A stretch of 64,000 bases of DNA from Stieleria marina (GTDB taxonomy: Bacteria; Planctomycetota; Planctomycetia; Pirellulales; Pirellulaceae). This document shows positions 19,910 to 27,683 of this stretch, piece by piece (position 1 is the stretch's first letter; the number at the start of each line of letters is the position of its first letter). The notes under the pieces are model-generated. The model worked only from the letters and a program-made list of their open reading frames with translations, was not told the origin of the DNA and did no database searches. The stretch is taken from positions 3,348,001 to 3,412,000 of the forward strand of contig CP036526.1 in NCBI GenBank assembly GCA_007741555.1. Direction: 5' to 3'. A program made the translations under genes and the position numbers.

Positions 19910-19999
19910 GCAGAACCATGACATGCACGGAAGAACGGCTTGCGTGTTTTTTGAAGTGGAAAGTCAATCGTCCGTCCTCCGTGATGTCTACCGTTACGT
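19910..19999 (+). repeat. attC: attC of C4
   Basis: Heptamers GCAGAAC / GTTACGT, 90 bp; the arms use the variant CACGGAAG / CTCCGTG. Confidence 0.9.
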
Positions 20000-20219
20000 G
20001 ATCGAATCGAACGGCTGACTTGAACACGCTTTAGTTTCTCTCAGCTCACTTCAGTTGCGCGGTCGATTGTTGCGCGGTCGGCAGGATTCGTGATTGGTGC
20101 GCGGTCGCTCATACCGCAAAAGTTGCGCGGTCGATGCGACTCCGAAACGCCAATGCCCAAGATTGGTGCGCGGACGAGAGTGCCCGAAACGGATGCGCGG
20201 TCGTTCATGCCCAAAAGAC

Positions 20220-20264
20220 GTGCGCGGTCAAAAGGGTGCGCGGTCAAAAGGGTGCGCGGTCAAA
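20220..20264 (+). repeat. 16-bp tandem repeat in C5
   Basis: Two full and one partial unit of GTGCGCGGTCAAAAGG, directly upstream of the promoter-like -35 element. Copy number differs from the sister cassette C31. Confidence 0.85.
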
Positions 20265-20265
20265 C

Positions 20266-20295
20266 TTGCTCGGTCCTACTTCGGTCGGCTACAAT
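20266..20295 (+). promoter_or_regulatory. Promoter-like pair in C5
   Basis: TTGCTC, 18 bp, TACAAT, directed into C6. Confidence 0.6.
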
Positions 20296-20351
20296 ACGGC
20301 CCAACGTCGATCGGACTGGCTGATCGGCCTCCGCTTCGCCAACGCCGCGTC

Positions 20352-20442
20352 ACGTAACCAGGCCGTGCACCGAAGATCGCGATGACGCGGACTTTGACAT
20401 GGATACCACACTACGCGATCTCGGTGACGGCAAACGTTATGC
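20352..20442 (+). repeat. attC: attC of C5
   Basis: Heptamers ACGTAAC / GTTATGC, 91 bp. Confidence 0.92.
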
Positions 20443-20974
20443 GACGAATCGCATGGACGTGATCGTTGGTGATGGTTTGCTTTTTCTTTGCGCTATTTTG
20501 CGCGGTCATGGGGTGCTCGGTCGATCATGCTGGAGATTGATTGCGCGGTCGTTGCGGCGGTCGATTGGTGCGCGGTCGTTGCGCTGGCGTTGGGACATGC
20601 TTGATCTGCGAGCGGCAGCGTTTCGACTTCGGTTGTGATCGTTGCGTGCCGAAATGGGCGTTCACATCGGCGACATCGACCGTCCTTCCGCTGCTCGGTC
20701 AAATGATGCCACTGGATCGCTTGTAATCCGCTGGCGGCAGGTGTTCGACTTCGGCAGCGTCCATGCCGAGACAATTTGTCAGCCGATCATGCACCGGAGA
20801 TCCGCCGAACTTGCATTTCGATTCCACTCGCCGGTACAATCAACCACGCAACACAACCCAACACTTTGCCGCATCACACACAGACCGCGCATAACCATGA
20901 CATGCACACGAAGATCGCGATGAAGCGGTTTTTGACATGGATGCCACATGACGCGATCTCGGTGATGTCTACTG
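20437..20974 (+). other. C6: family A non-coding cassette (copy 2)
   Basis: 538 bp, a diverged copy of C1 (GGTCAAATGATG in place of GGACGGATGATG in the middle). It carries the same octamers and the same terminal promoter-like pair. No gene is supported. Confidence 0.8.
20811..20840 (+). promoter_or_regulatory. Promoter-like pair in C6
   Basis: TTGCAT, 18 bp, TACAAT, directed into C7. Confidence 0.6.
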
Positions 20975-20980
20975 TTACAC
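20889..20980 (+). repeat. attC: attC of C6
   Basis: Heptamers GCATAAC / GTTACAC, 92 bp. Confidence 0.92.
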
Positions 20981-21129
20981 GATCGAAGATTTGATGCTTT
21001 GAGGACTGGGCGTTTGATTTCAGCTCGGGGCAGTTGCTCGGTCGTTCATACGGACGATTGATGCGCGGTCGATGGTGATCGAATTTGGTGCTCAATCGTG
21101 AATGCTCGAATTGTTGCGCGGTCGATTCA

Positions 21130-21196
21130 AACGCAGAGGCGCGGAGTTCGCGGACAACGCCCACACGACCTCTGCGTGCTCAGCGCCTCTGCGTTT
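21130..21196 (+). repeat. Inverted repeat in C7
   Basis: AAACGCAGAGGCGC and GCGCCTCTGCGTTT form a 14-bp perfect stem separated by about 40 bp; the loop contains a second copy, CCTCTGCGTGCTC. Confidence 0.7.
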
Positions 21197-21271
21197 CAAA
21201 GTTCTTCGTTGCGCCTGGTGCGCGGTCGACTGTGTCCTCGGTCGCGAATGCTCGAGTTTGCTCGGTCAAAC

Positions 21272-21301
21272 TTGCTCGGACCATCTTCGGCGCAGTAGAA
21301 T
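21272..21301 (+). promoter_or_regulatory. Promoter-like pair in C7
   Basis: TTGCTC, 18 bp, TAGAAT, directed into C8. Confidence 0.6.
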
Positions 21302-21351
21302 AGTAATTCAGCAATCGATCGGATTGGCCGATCGATTCCCACACCGGCGTC

Positions 21352-21441
21352 GTGTAACCATGTCGTGCACACGAAGGACGGCGTCAGCATGATACAAATT
21401 GAAAACACAATGGCCGTCCTCGGTGACGACCAACGTTCGCC
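21352..21441 (+). repeat. attC: attC of C7
   Basis: Heptamers GTGTAAC / GTTCGCC, 90 bp. Confidence 0.92.
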
Positions 21442-21490
21442 GACCAACGTCGTTAAACCGAATTTGCAATTTGAACTCTCAACTACAACG

Positions 21491-21791
21491 ATGGCCGCTC
21501 TTCTTACGGTGCGCTTTTTTGGCGAGTGCAACCGGTGTTGTCGGTGCGGTCGTCTGGGCATTCGGCGGTCCATTGGTTCGTTCACCTGGCAACGCGGAAT
21601 TGCGTGATACAATGCCGATGATCGGATCCACGTTGATGTCGGTTTGCGCGATGATGTTCCTGTTTGCTGCAGTTTTCGCCGTTGCCAACGCGGCGCGCGA
21701 ACGCAAGATCACATGGTCTCACGGACTCGTGATTCTCGTTGCTGGGGCTGTCACGATCGCCGCAGGAATTGACGGAGCCTATCCTCGATGA
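21491..21791 (+). pseudogene. C8: three-helix membrane protein, frameshifted at a T6 tract
   Basis: An ATG at 21491 opens MAALLTVRF and then meets TTTTTT (21515-21520). Removing one T joins it to the frame that continues LASATGVVGAVVWAFGGPLV and on to the stop at 21789-21791, giving a protein of about 99 residues with three membrane helices. As written, the downstream frame has only non-ATG starts (TTG 21471) or an ATG inside the previous attC (21399). This could be a fixed mutation, a sequence error or a slippage switch. Family not recognised. Confidence 0.55.
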
Positions 21792-21908
21792 TCCAACCTC
21801 CGCCGTTACGCAATTCGCTGACCTATCTTGATTTGCTAGCGGTCGATACGCACGATATGCTTGAGTCAACGTCGATCGTTGTGGTCGACGCGAATGCGCT
21901 GCAAATGC

Positions 21909-21998
21909 GGCGAACCATGCCATTCACACGAAGTACGGCATCGGGTTTTTACGAATGGAAAATCAAACCGCCGTACTCGGTGATGGCGGACGTTCCTC
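21909..21998 (+). repeat. attC: attC of C8
   Basis: Heptamers GGCGAAC / GTTCCTC, 90 bp. Confidence 0.93.
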
Positions 21999-22039
21999 GA
22001 GCGATTTTTGTCGTACCTAGTTCTGCCAACACCGCTACT

Positions 22040-22318
22040 ATGAATCCGAAACGCTGGCGTCTTGTTCGGAATCTCGCGTTTTGTGCGGCGCTGGTTGTGA
22101 CCACAATTCAACTTTACTTCGTTGTGCCGATATTTCTCGATCTTTTCAACCGCCTCCCGGCTCCCAATAATCCAAATCCACCTGCGGGTGATCCCAGCAA
22201 TGAATCGCGATTGCTTACCGCGATGGTCCTGCAGACAATAGGACTTCCTTCCTGGGTGATCGCATTTATCGGCTGGCGTGTAGGGCGGCGCACCGATAGG
22301 ACACTCGACTCCGACTGA
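22040..22318 (+). CDS. C9: two-helix membrane protein (identical to C27)
   Basis: 92 residues starting MNPKRWRLVRN. Helix 1 (LAFCAALVVTTIQLYFVVPIFL) and helix 2 (MVLQTIGLPSWVIAFIGW) flank a Pro/Asn-rich loop (RLPAPNNPNPPAGDPSNESR); the tail is basic then acidic. The frame extends upstream through the attC, but the ATG at 22040 is the first inside the cassette that fits. The whole 494-bp cassette recurs as C27. Family not recognised. Confidence 0.68.
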   Translation: MNPKRWRLVRNLAFCAALVVTTIQLYFVVPIFLDLFNRLPAPNNPNPPAGDPSNESRLLTAMVLQTIGLPSWVIAFIGWRVGRRTDRTLDSD

Positions 22319-22403
22319 TAGTTTCGGCACTTGCGGTCGTCACTTCCCGTTGGCGACAGGTGCAGAGGCGGTAGTACATCACGCTTGCTGCTACAATGAA
22401 GGC

Positions 22404-22492
22404 GAGGAACCATGCCGTGCACCGAAGTACGGCATCGAGTTTTTACAAATAGAAAATCAAACCGCCGTACTCGGTGACGGCAAACGTTCTGA
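22404..22492 (+). repeat. attC: attC of C9
   Basis: Heptamers GAGGAAC / GTTCTGA, 89 bp. Confidence 0.93.
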
Positions 22493-22530
22493 CACTGCCG
22501 TTTTCAATCTCTGTTGCTAGCTCCACACGA

Positions 22531-23037
22531 ATGCTATCTGCAAAACGATACCGTCGCATGAACTACTTGCTGGCTGCTTTCATCGTATGTGGAGTCCTAT
22601 TCGCTTGCCCCAAGAAGTTTTCTAAATCCGATCCTTCCATCACTTACCTTCACAGCCGAAAACGCGGAGTTTATGTCCATCTTCCGCCGGATAGTGATCC
22701 TTACGCAAAATGGCCCTTGGGAGCGTTGGCAGGTGACTGGTTACGATACAATGCACAGTGGCATTGTTGGAAACCTGCCCCAATGTACTACTTTAAAGGG
22801 TATATCGAAGTTTCCTCTGAAGACAGCATCATCAAGATTATTAACAGCTCGGTTGCTTGGGGTTGCTGGGTTCGCCCCTTAACGATGGTTGACTTCGACT
22901 TTATTGCCGCTGTTCGCTCAGACGAATCCGCCGTCAAATACAACGGAGATACTTCGATGTACGTTGATTGGCATGGCCCTGGCTCAGCACAGACGAAAGG
23001 CCAGAACCAAGCGATGGACGCGAAGCCGCGGAGTTGA
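22531..23037 (+). CDS. C10: membrane-anchored or secreted protein of unknown function
   Basis: 168 residues from ATG 22531. An N-terminal helix (MNYLLAAFIVCGVLFACP) could be an uncleaved anchor; the CP after it is not a good lipobox. The outer part is rich in aromatic residues (WHCWKPAPMYYFKGYIEV, WGCWVRP). The stop codon falls inside the attC, 30 bp past R'', so the last ~12 residues are encoded by recombination-site sequence. Family not recognised. Confidence 0.65.
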   Translation: MLSAKRYRRMNYLLAAFIVCGVLFACPKKFSKSDPSITYLHSRKRGVYVHLPPDSDPYAKWPLGALAGDWLRYNAQWHCWKPAPMYYFKGYIEVSSEDSIIKIINSSVAWGCWVRPLTMVDFDFIAAVRSDESAVKYNGDTSMYVDWHGPGSAQTKGQNQAMDAKPRS

Positions 23038-23091
23038 GTTTTACGAAATTGATGATCAATCGCCGCGGCCCGGTCATCGCAACCGTTATTC
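23001..23091 (+). repeat. attC: attC of C10
   Basis: CCAGAAC / GTTATTC, 91 bp; R'' differs by one base from the expected TCAGAAC. Confidence 0.85.
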
Positions 23092-23121
23092 GACTGATGC
23101 TTCAAACTTGGTTGCTCTGCC

Positions 23122-23451
23122 GTGACCCAAAAAGCTAGCTCTGAATTCAAACGCCACTGGCATCACATTCGACGCGAGCAACGCCGCATCGAGGAAGAGT
23201 TCGTGCATTCATTCCTCGACGAGGCGACTCCTGACAACGCAAACAGCCTTTTCGACTCGATGCCGCCTGACGCCCAAGACGCTGTCCTCCATCATCTAGG
23301 TGGGATTCGTCGTGACTATTGGTCCGGCATTGGGACTATCGGTGTCGTTCCTTACGATCCAGATGCCGAAACAACCGAAGACCGGGCGGCAAGATTCCTC
23401 AAGACAATCGAAGTTGTCCTAAGCTCCAAACAACGCAAGACTAGCGAATAA
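23122..23451 (+). CDS. C11: small soluble helical protein
   Basis: 109 residues from GTG 23122. Charged and helical (FKRHWHHIRREQRRIEEEFVHSFLDEATPDNANSLFDSMPPDAQDAVLHHLGGIRRDYWSG), without membrane segments. The last codons overlap R'' of the attC. Family not recognised. Confidence 0.62.
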   Translation: MTQKASSEFKRHWHHIRREQRRIEEEFVHSFLDEATPDNANSLFDSMPPDAQDAVLHHLGGIRRDYWSGIGTIGVVPYDPDAETTEDRAARFLKTIEVVLSSKQRKTSE

Positions 23452-23537
23452 CCATGCCGTGCACACGAAGCCGGACTTGCGGCATTTTTGACAATGGAAA
23501 GTCGTCACTTCCGGCTCGGTGACGGCGGTCGTTCTGC
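23446..23537 (+). repeat. attC: attC of C11
   Basis: Heptamers GAATAAC / GTTCTGC, 92 bp. Confidence 0.92.
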
Positions 23538-23549
23538 CAATGAGATTTT

Positions 23550-24239
23550 ATGGTTGATCGCGGTCAACTCGAACTGAATCAACTCACGGAACGCTTGTTG
23601 CTTTCACGCAATCGCCCGAAGCGTCAGTGGCTGATCGAACGCATCGGCCACATATGGTCACCGCTTCAGCCTCGTCATTGCTCATTCGTTGATCGACACG
23701 GTAAGTTTCTTGTTCACGCAATTCCAACTGACGAGTCCATATCTGCGGTTCAATCGTTCATCACTGATTCCCACGTCAACGTACGTATCGCGGTCGCATT
23801 TGCGATTGGGCAGCGAACGGTGCCTGACGAGATCGCTGTCCGGTCGCTGATGCAATTGATCGGCGACGCTCATCCGCACGTGCGCTGCACTGCTGTTCGC
23901 AGGCTCGTCTATTCACCTCGCCCTAACCTATTAGGCGCCACTGACATCGAACGTGGGCTCTCGTGTGACACATGGACAGTCCGATGGACGGTCGCGTCCG
24001 CGATACACTCAACTGATTTCGCGAATGTCGGATGGGAAACGCTTGTTGATTCGATTCCGAGGACGGCTGACTTTATGCTTTTTGAATGGCTCCAATACTG
24101 CATGCCGTATAAGGCTCGCGTACTGAATGATGCGACGCTATCATCGAAAGTCGCGGAACGGGTGCGCGCGATCCCGGACACGGACCCGTTTCGAGACCAA
24201 ACCAAAGACATGGCCAATCGCTTGCTTGCACGCGTATAA
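23550..24239 (+). CDS. C12: HEAT-repeat-like protein
   Basis: 229 residues. Paired-helix units with the HEAT-like pattern recur from about residue 60 (DSHVNVRIAVAFAIGQ, DAHPHVRCTAVRRLVY, CDTWTVRWTVASAIHS), each with the D/R-V-R-x-x-A spacing. There is no signal peptide, so a cytoplasmic protein-binding role is inferred. The start is 19 bp after the junction. A second, secreted repeat protein is in C51. Confidence 0.65.
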   Translation: MVDRGQLELNQLTERLLLSRNRPKRQWLIERIGHIWSPLQPRHCSFVDRHGKFLVHAIPTDESISAVQSFITDSHVNVRIAVAFAIGQRTVPDEIAVRSLMQLIGDAHPHVRCTAVRRLVYSPRPNLLGATDIERGLSCDTWTVRWTVASAIHSTDFANVGWETLVDSIPRTADFMLFEWLQYCMPYKARVLNDATLSSKVAERVRAIPDTDPFRDQTKDMANRLLARV

Positions 24240-24242
24240 AAG

Positions 24243-24332
24243 GCAGAACAATGTCGTGCACCGAAGCCGGACTTGCGGTGTTTTTCAAATGGATAGTCTT
24301 CCGTTCCGGCTCGGTGACGACCGCCGTTATCC
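24243..24332 (+). repeat. attC: attC of C12
   Basis: Heptamers GCAGAAC / GTTATCC, 90 bp. Confidence 0.92.
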
Positions 24333-24368
24333 GACTGAGTCGCTTCAGGCCTTGCCACGCGAAATGCA

Positions 24369-24788
24369 ATGCATACGTTCCGCATCAAAACGTTGATTGT
24401 AAGCACAGCTGTGATTGCTGTTGCATTCGCCATCGGACAACTGATTTATCCCAGCTCGCCTCTGGTGGGTTTAGGAGTCTTGACTGCATTGTCGCCGTTC
24501 GCTTATGCAACCGTAGCTGCGTCTTCGCAGCCGCATTCTCTTCCAATTGCTCAACCGATTGCCCTTGTGATATTGCTCGCTTCGTGTGTTTTCTCCGCTG
24601 TTGCAATCGTTGGTGAGATCAGTGCGGGAATAGGGGTTTGTATAATGGCTATCATGATCTGGCCACCGCAATATGTGGTTGTGCACTTCCTGCGTTTTCT
24701 TCATCGAACACATCGCTCAAGAGCAGTCTGGTACCTTTATTGGGGATACCTACCGCCTGATCACGAACCACCAAGTCCCGGTCCCTGA
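24369..24788 (+). CDS. C13: four-helix membrane protein
   Basis: 139 residues starting MHTFRIKTLIVSTAVIAVAFAIG, an N-terminus resembling the planctomycete R-F-S/R-x-x-x-L-L type. Further helices: LVGLGVLTALSPFAYATVAA, IALVILLASCVFSAVAIVG, GIGVCIMAIMIWPPQYVVVHF. The C-terminal tail is Pro-rich (PPDHEPPSPGP). Family not recognised. Confidence 0.66.
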   Translation: MHTFRIKTLIVSTAVIAVAFAIGQLIYPSSPLVGLGVLTALSPFAYATVAASSQPHSLPIAQPIALVILLASCVFSAVAIVGEISAGIGVCIMAIMIWPPQYVVVHFLRFLHRTHRSRAVWYLYWGYLPPDHEPPSPGP

Positions 24789-24791
24789 AAC

Positions 24792-24880
24792 GGATAACCA
24801 GTGCATTCACCGAAGTACGGCATCGGGATTTTACAAATGGAGCATCAAATCGCCGTACTCGGTGATGCCCGCCGTTATCT
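24792..24880 (+). repeat. attC: attC of C13
   Basis: Heptamers GGATAAC / GTTATCT, 89 bp. Confidence 0.93.
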
Positions 24881-24883
24881 GAA

Positions 24884-25333
24884 ATGTTAGCACGCAACTG
24901 GTTACGCAGAATCGTTCTGGGAATGGGGGTTCTCGTTTCTGTCTACTTGGGTTTCGTCGTGTTTAATGCGCTTGCGAGTTTCCCGGGCGGCATGAGGAGC
25001 ATCAACAATGTCGAAGATCACGACAAGCGTTTAGTGGGGCATGCACAGCGCGCAGTTCCAATCATTGCGCAGCTCAAGGAACATATGGATAGAAATCGAC
25101 GGCCACCAAGTAGCTACGATGAACTCATCGCTGTATTGCCTGATTCCAACATCACACCCGACGCATTGTCCGTTGATGGCTGGCGATACGATTTCGATGA
25201 CACGGGGTTTACACTTCGCATGAAGCTGGGATGGGATCCGTCTCTCACCTACACCCTTAACCGAAAAGTTGAGCATTGGATCTACGATCCTGGAGACGGG
25301 ACCCCGGCGACAACGCTCCAGCTACTGGAATAA
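24884..25333 (+). CDS. C14: single-pass protein with pseudopilin-like layout
   Basis: 149 residues. One N-terminal helix (VLGMGVLVSVYLGFVVFNALA) precedes a helical stretch and a small beta domain with RRPPSSYDELIAVLPD and WRYDFDDTGFTLRM. This order (anchor, Y/S-x-x-EL, W-x-Y) recalls minor pseudopilin-like proteins but lacks the GFTLIE processing motif. The ATG lies only 9 bp after the junction, leaving no room for its own ribosome-binding site. Family not recognised. Confidence 0.62.
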   Translation: MLARNWLRRIVLGMGVLVSVYLGFVVFNALASFPGGMRSINNVEDHDKRLVGHAQRAVPIIAQLKEHMDRNRRPPSSYDELIAVLPDSNITPDALSVDGWRYDFDDTGFTLRMKLGWDPSLTYTLNRKVEHWIYDPGDGTPATTLQLLE

Positions 25334-25336
25334 AGC

Positions 25337-25426
25337 AGATAACCATGCCATTCACACGAAGGACGGCATGAGACGTTTACAAATTGAAACCACACTAGCC
25401 GTCCTCGGTGATGGCGACCGTTCGTC
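25337..25426 (+). repeat. attC: attC of C14
   Basis: Heptamers AGATAAC / GTTCGTC, 90 bp. Confidence 0.93.
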
Positions 25427-25517
25427 GGACAACGATGGCTTCACTTCCACATGACGAATCGCCGCGCATCTTGAATGTTGAGCTTCGTCCGGTGATCTGA
25501 ACGCCAAAGCTCAATCG

Positions 25518-25973
25518 ATGTCCGGCTCAGACAATCCACCGAGAATAAGACAACCAGTTCATTCCGGAGCGTCGTCATTGAATCGTGTCCGATCAGTTTG
25601 CGTTTTCCTCGTGTTCCATGTGATTGGATCGGTACTCGCTTTTGTTTTGTTCGTCAGCCATCGCAATATTGCACTGGCATTTTTGCCGTTGATTCTTTCA
25701 TGCGTAGTCGGATGTATCGCTTGTCGAATTCGCGACTTGAAGCAAATCACTAAAGTGCTCGCGCTGGTGGTCGTAGGCTGGATGATTGGCTGCGCTGGAC
25801 GAAGCGTCGTTGGAATGGCTCACTCGGACCGAATGAAGCTCTATGCTCAGAACCCCTACGCGGAAACCGATGGTATTATCAAGGGTGCGTCAGCAGCGCT
25901 GGCCCTAGGAATTGTTGGTATACTATTCCTGCCGACCAACTCTGTCTCGGAATCGACAGATGACGGCGATTGA
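25518..25973 (+). CDS. C15: membrane protein of unknown function
   Basis: 151 residues. After a polar N-terminus come helices VFLVFHVIGSVLAFVLFVS, IALAFLPLILSCVVGCIA, VLALVVVGWMIGCAG and ALALGIVGILFLPT. About 95 bp separate the start from the junction, more than in most cassettes, so a private promoter is possible. Family not recognised. Confidence 0.65.
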   Translation: MSGSDNPPRIRQPVHSGASSLNRVRSVCVFLVFHVIGSVLAFVLFVSHRNIALAFLPLILSCVVGCIACRIRDLKQITKVLALVVVGWMIGCAGRSVVGMAHSDRMKLYAQNPYAETDGIIKGASAALALGIVGILFLPTNSVSESTDDGD

Positions 25974-25986
25974 GCACGCAATAGCC

Positions 25987-26077
25987 GACGAACCATGTGT
26001 TGGACCGAAGATCGCGATGGCGCGGTTTTTGACATGGAAGACACAAGGCGCGATCTCGGTCAACACTACCGTTATGC
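25987..26077 (+). repeat. attC: attC of C15
   Basis: Heptamers GACGAAC / GTTATGC, 91 bp; stem variant with GGTCAAC in the lower arm. Confidence 0.92.
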
Positions 26078-26608
26078 GACGAATCGCATGGACGTAATCG
26101 TTGGTGATGGCTTGTCTGTTCTTGGCGCTGTTTGCGCGGTCATGGGGTGCTCGGTCGATCATGCTGGAGATTGATTGCGCGGTCGTTGCGGCGGTCGATT
26201 GGTGCGCGGTCGTTGCGCTGGCGTTGGGACATGCTTGATCTGCGGGCGGCAGCGTTTCGACTTCGGTTGTGATCGTTGCGTGCCGATAGGGGCGTTCACA
26301 TCGGCGACATCGACCGTCCTTCCGGTGCGCGGACGGATGATGCCACTGGATCGCTTGTGATCGGCTGGCGGCAGGTGTTCGACTTCGACAGCGTCCATGC
26401 CGAGACAATTCCTCAGCCGATCATGCACCGGAGATGGGCCGAACTTGCATTTCAATTCCGCCCGCCGGTACAATCAACCACTCAACACAACCCAACACTT
26501 TGCCGCATCACGCACAGACCGCGCATAACCATGACATGCACACGAAGATCGCGATGAAGCGGTCTTTGACATGGATGCCACATGACGCGATCTCGGTGAT
26601 GTCTACTG
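26072..26608 (+). other. C16: family A non-coding cassette (copy 3)
   Basis: 537 bp, intermediate between C1 and C6: it shares the GGACGGATGATG block with C1 and the terminal TACAAT with C6. No gene is supported. Confidence 0.8.
26445..26474 (+). promoter_or_regulatory. Promoter-like pair in C16
   Basis: TTGCAT, 18 bp, TACAAT, directed into C17. Confidence 0.6.
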
Positions 26609-26614
26609 TTACCC
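26523..26614 (+). repeat. attC: attC of C16
   Basis: Heptamers GCATAAC / GTTACCC, 92 bp. Confidence 0.92.
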
Positions 26615-26637
26615 GCACGGAGAAGTGAACGCGCGCA

Positions 26638-27054
26638 ATGCAAACCACTTGGACGCTTCAGGATATTGGTTGCCTCCTCTGCGTTTTCGCACTCGCGGCA
26701 TTTCTTCCTGTTGCTATCGTTGGTCGGCACCTCTATCAATCTAATGTTATTCCAGAAATGAACCACGCGTTGGTCGGTTGGATGTGTCTGGCCGTCTATG
26801 GACTCGCAGCACTAACCAATTTCTACTTGTCCTTCATTCGCCCATGGATACATTCACGGTGGGGCACAGGCGAATACAAATTTGTGTCCGGGATTCCAAT
26901 CGTTCACTCGCTTTTCTTACTTGCGGCGATCGTAACTTTGCCCTCAAGCGTTTTAGCCGGTATCCTGATGCTGCTGTTGCTCGGACTTGACACGGGGGCA
27001 GCTCATTGGGCGGCATATGCCGTCGCGACAGAATTCCTGCCAAAACGCGGGTAA
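26638..27054 (+). CDS. C17: four-helix membrane protein
   Basis: 138 residues. Helices: IGCLLCVFALAAFLPVAIVG, ALVGWMCLAVYGLAALTNFYLSF, VHSLFLLAAIVTLPSSVLAGILMLLLLG and a weaker C-terminal AAHWAAYAVA. The stop codon TAA lies within R'' (GGGTAAC), so gene and recombination site share bases. It sits behind the C16 promoter-like element. Family not recognised. Confidence 0.67.
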   Translation: MQTTWTLQDIGCLLCVFALAAFLPVAIVGRHLYQSNVIPEMNHALVGWMCLAVYGLAALTNFYLSFIRPWIHSRWGTGEYKFVSGIPIVHSLFLLAAIVTLPSSVLAGILMLLLLGLDTGAAHWAAYAVATEFLPKRG

Positions 27055-27139
27055 CCATGGCATGCACGCGAAGTCGGGCTTGCAAGTTCTTGCGAATGGA
27101 CAATCAAATTTCCCGACTCGGTGATGCCGGTCGTTCTGC
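27049..27139 (+). repeat. attC: attC of C17
   Basis: Heptamers GGGTAAC / GTTCTGC, 91 bp. Confidence 0.92.
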
Positions 27140-27154
27140 CACTGACTCTTAACG

Positions 27155-27556
27155 ATGTGTGAAGTACCGACATCTGACGAGGTGCAGCAGTTTCGCTCAA
27201 ACTGCCCGCCCAACGTCCCAGCAACGTTCATTGATTTCCACCTGGAGCATGGCGCAGTCAAGATGGATATCGAATCTCTTGGCTCAGGGCTCGTCTGGCT
27301 GTGGCCTCTACGAGATGTGCTGCAGTTTAGCGATGAGTACGGATTCGACGAATTTGCTCCCGGCCTGCTTGGCATAGGCACCGATGGGTGCGGCGAGCTC
27401 TACGCCATTGATATTCGCAACGACTCATCTGGTGCCGTTGGTGATGTCCCAGCGACTTCGCTACAATGGGCCGACTTTCGTCCGCTAGCTACAACTTTCG
27501 ACGGTTTCGCCGAGACACTTCTCAATGGAACGCCAATTATCGAACCCAAGAGTTAA
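27155..27556 (+). CDS. C18: SMI1/KNR4 (SUKH)-like protein
   Basis: 133 residues. The order IxxFxxxH (TFIDFHLEHGAV), LWPLRDVLQFSDEYGFDEFAPGLLGIGTDGCGELYAIDI and a final helix FDGFAETLLN matches the SMI1/KNR4 fold (SUKH superfamily): the W-P-L strand, the F-x-x-D-G-C/G-E turn and the C-terminal helix. In bacteria SUKH proteins often act as immunity proteins against polymorphic toxins; no toxin gene is next to it, so that role is only a possibility. Confidence 0.7.
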   Translation: MCEVPTSDEVQQFRSNCPPNVPATFIDFHLEHGAVKMDIESLGSGLVWLWPLRDVLQFSDEYGFDEFAPGLLGIGTDGCGELYAIDIRNDSSGAVGDVPATSLQWADFRPLATTFDGFAETLLNGTPIIEPKS

Positions 27557-27570
27557 GTGTTGCACGAAGG

Positions 27571-27659
27571 GCAGAACCATGCCATCCACCGAAGTACGGC
27601 ATCGGGCGTTCACAAATAGAAAATCAAACCGCCGTACTCGGTGATGGCGGACGTTCGCC
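27571..27659 (+). repeat. attC: attC of C18
   Basis: Heptamers GCAGAAC / GTTCGCC, 89 bp. Confidence 0.93.
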
Positions 27660-27683
27660 GACATACATCTTCTCACGTTTCAC

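Larger units (their letters stand above)
19994..20436 (+). other. C5: family B non-coding cassette (copy 1 of 3)
   Basis: 443 bp, packed with GCGCGGTC octamers at irregular spacing. A 16-bp unit GTGCGCGGTCAAAAGG is repeated in tandem at 20220-20264: three copies here, two in C31, which accounts exactly for the 16-bp length difference. A promoter-like pair follows at 20266. No gene is supported; frames on both strands are made of repeated R/G/A-rich peptide. Confidence 0.8.
20975..21435 (+). other. C7: singleton non-coding promoter-type cassette
   Basis: 461 bp. It is rich in GCGCGGTC/GCTCGGTC and has an internal inverted repeat: CGCAGAGGCGC near 21133 and GCGCCTCTGCG near 21182 can form a long hairpin. 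It ends in a promoter-like pair at 21272. It is unrelated to families A-C outside the octamers. No gene is supported. Confidence 0.72.

Noticed and set aside
22380..22400. TACAAT near 22392 (and its copy near 33319) as another promoter-like element
   Set aside because: No TTGCNN element lies 17-18 bp upstream, unlike in the 14 non-coding cassettes.
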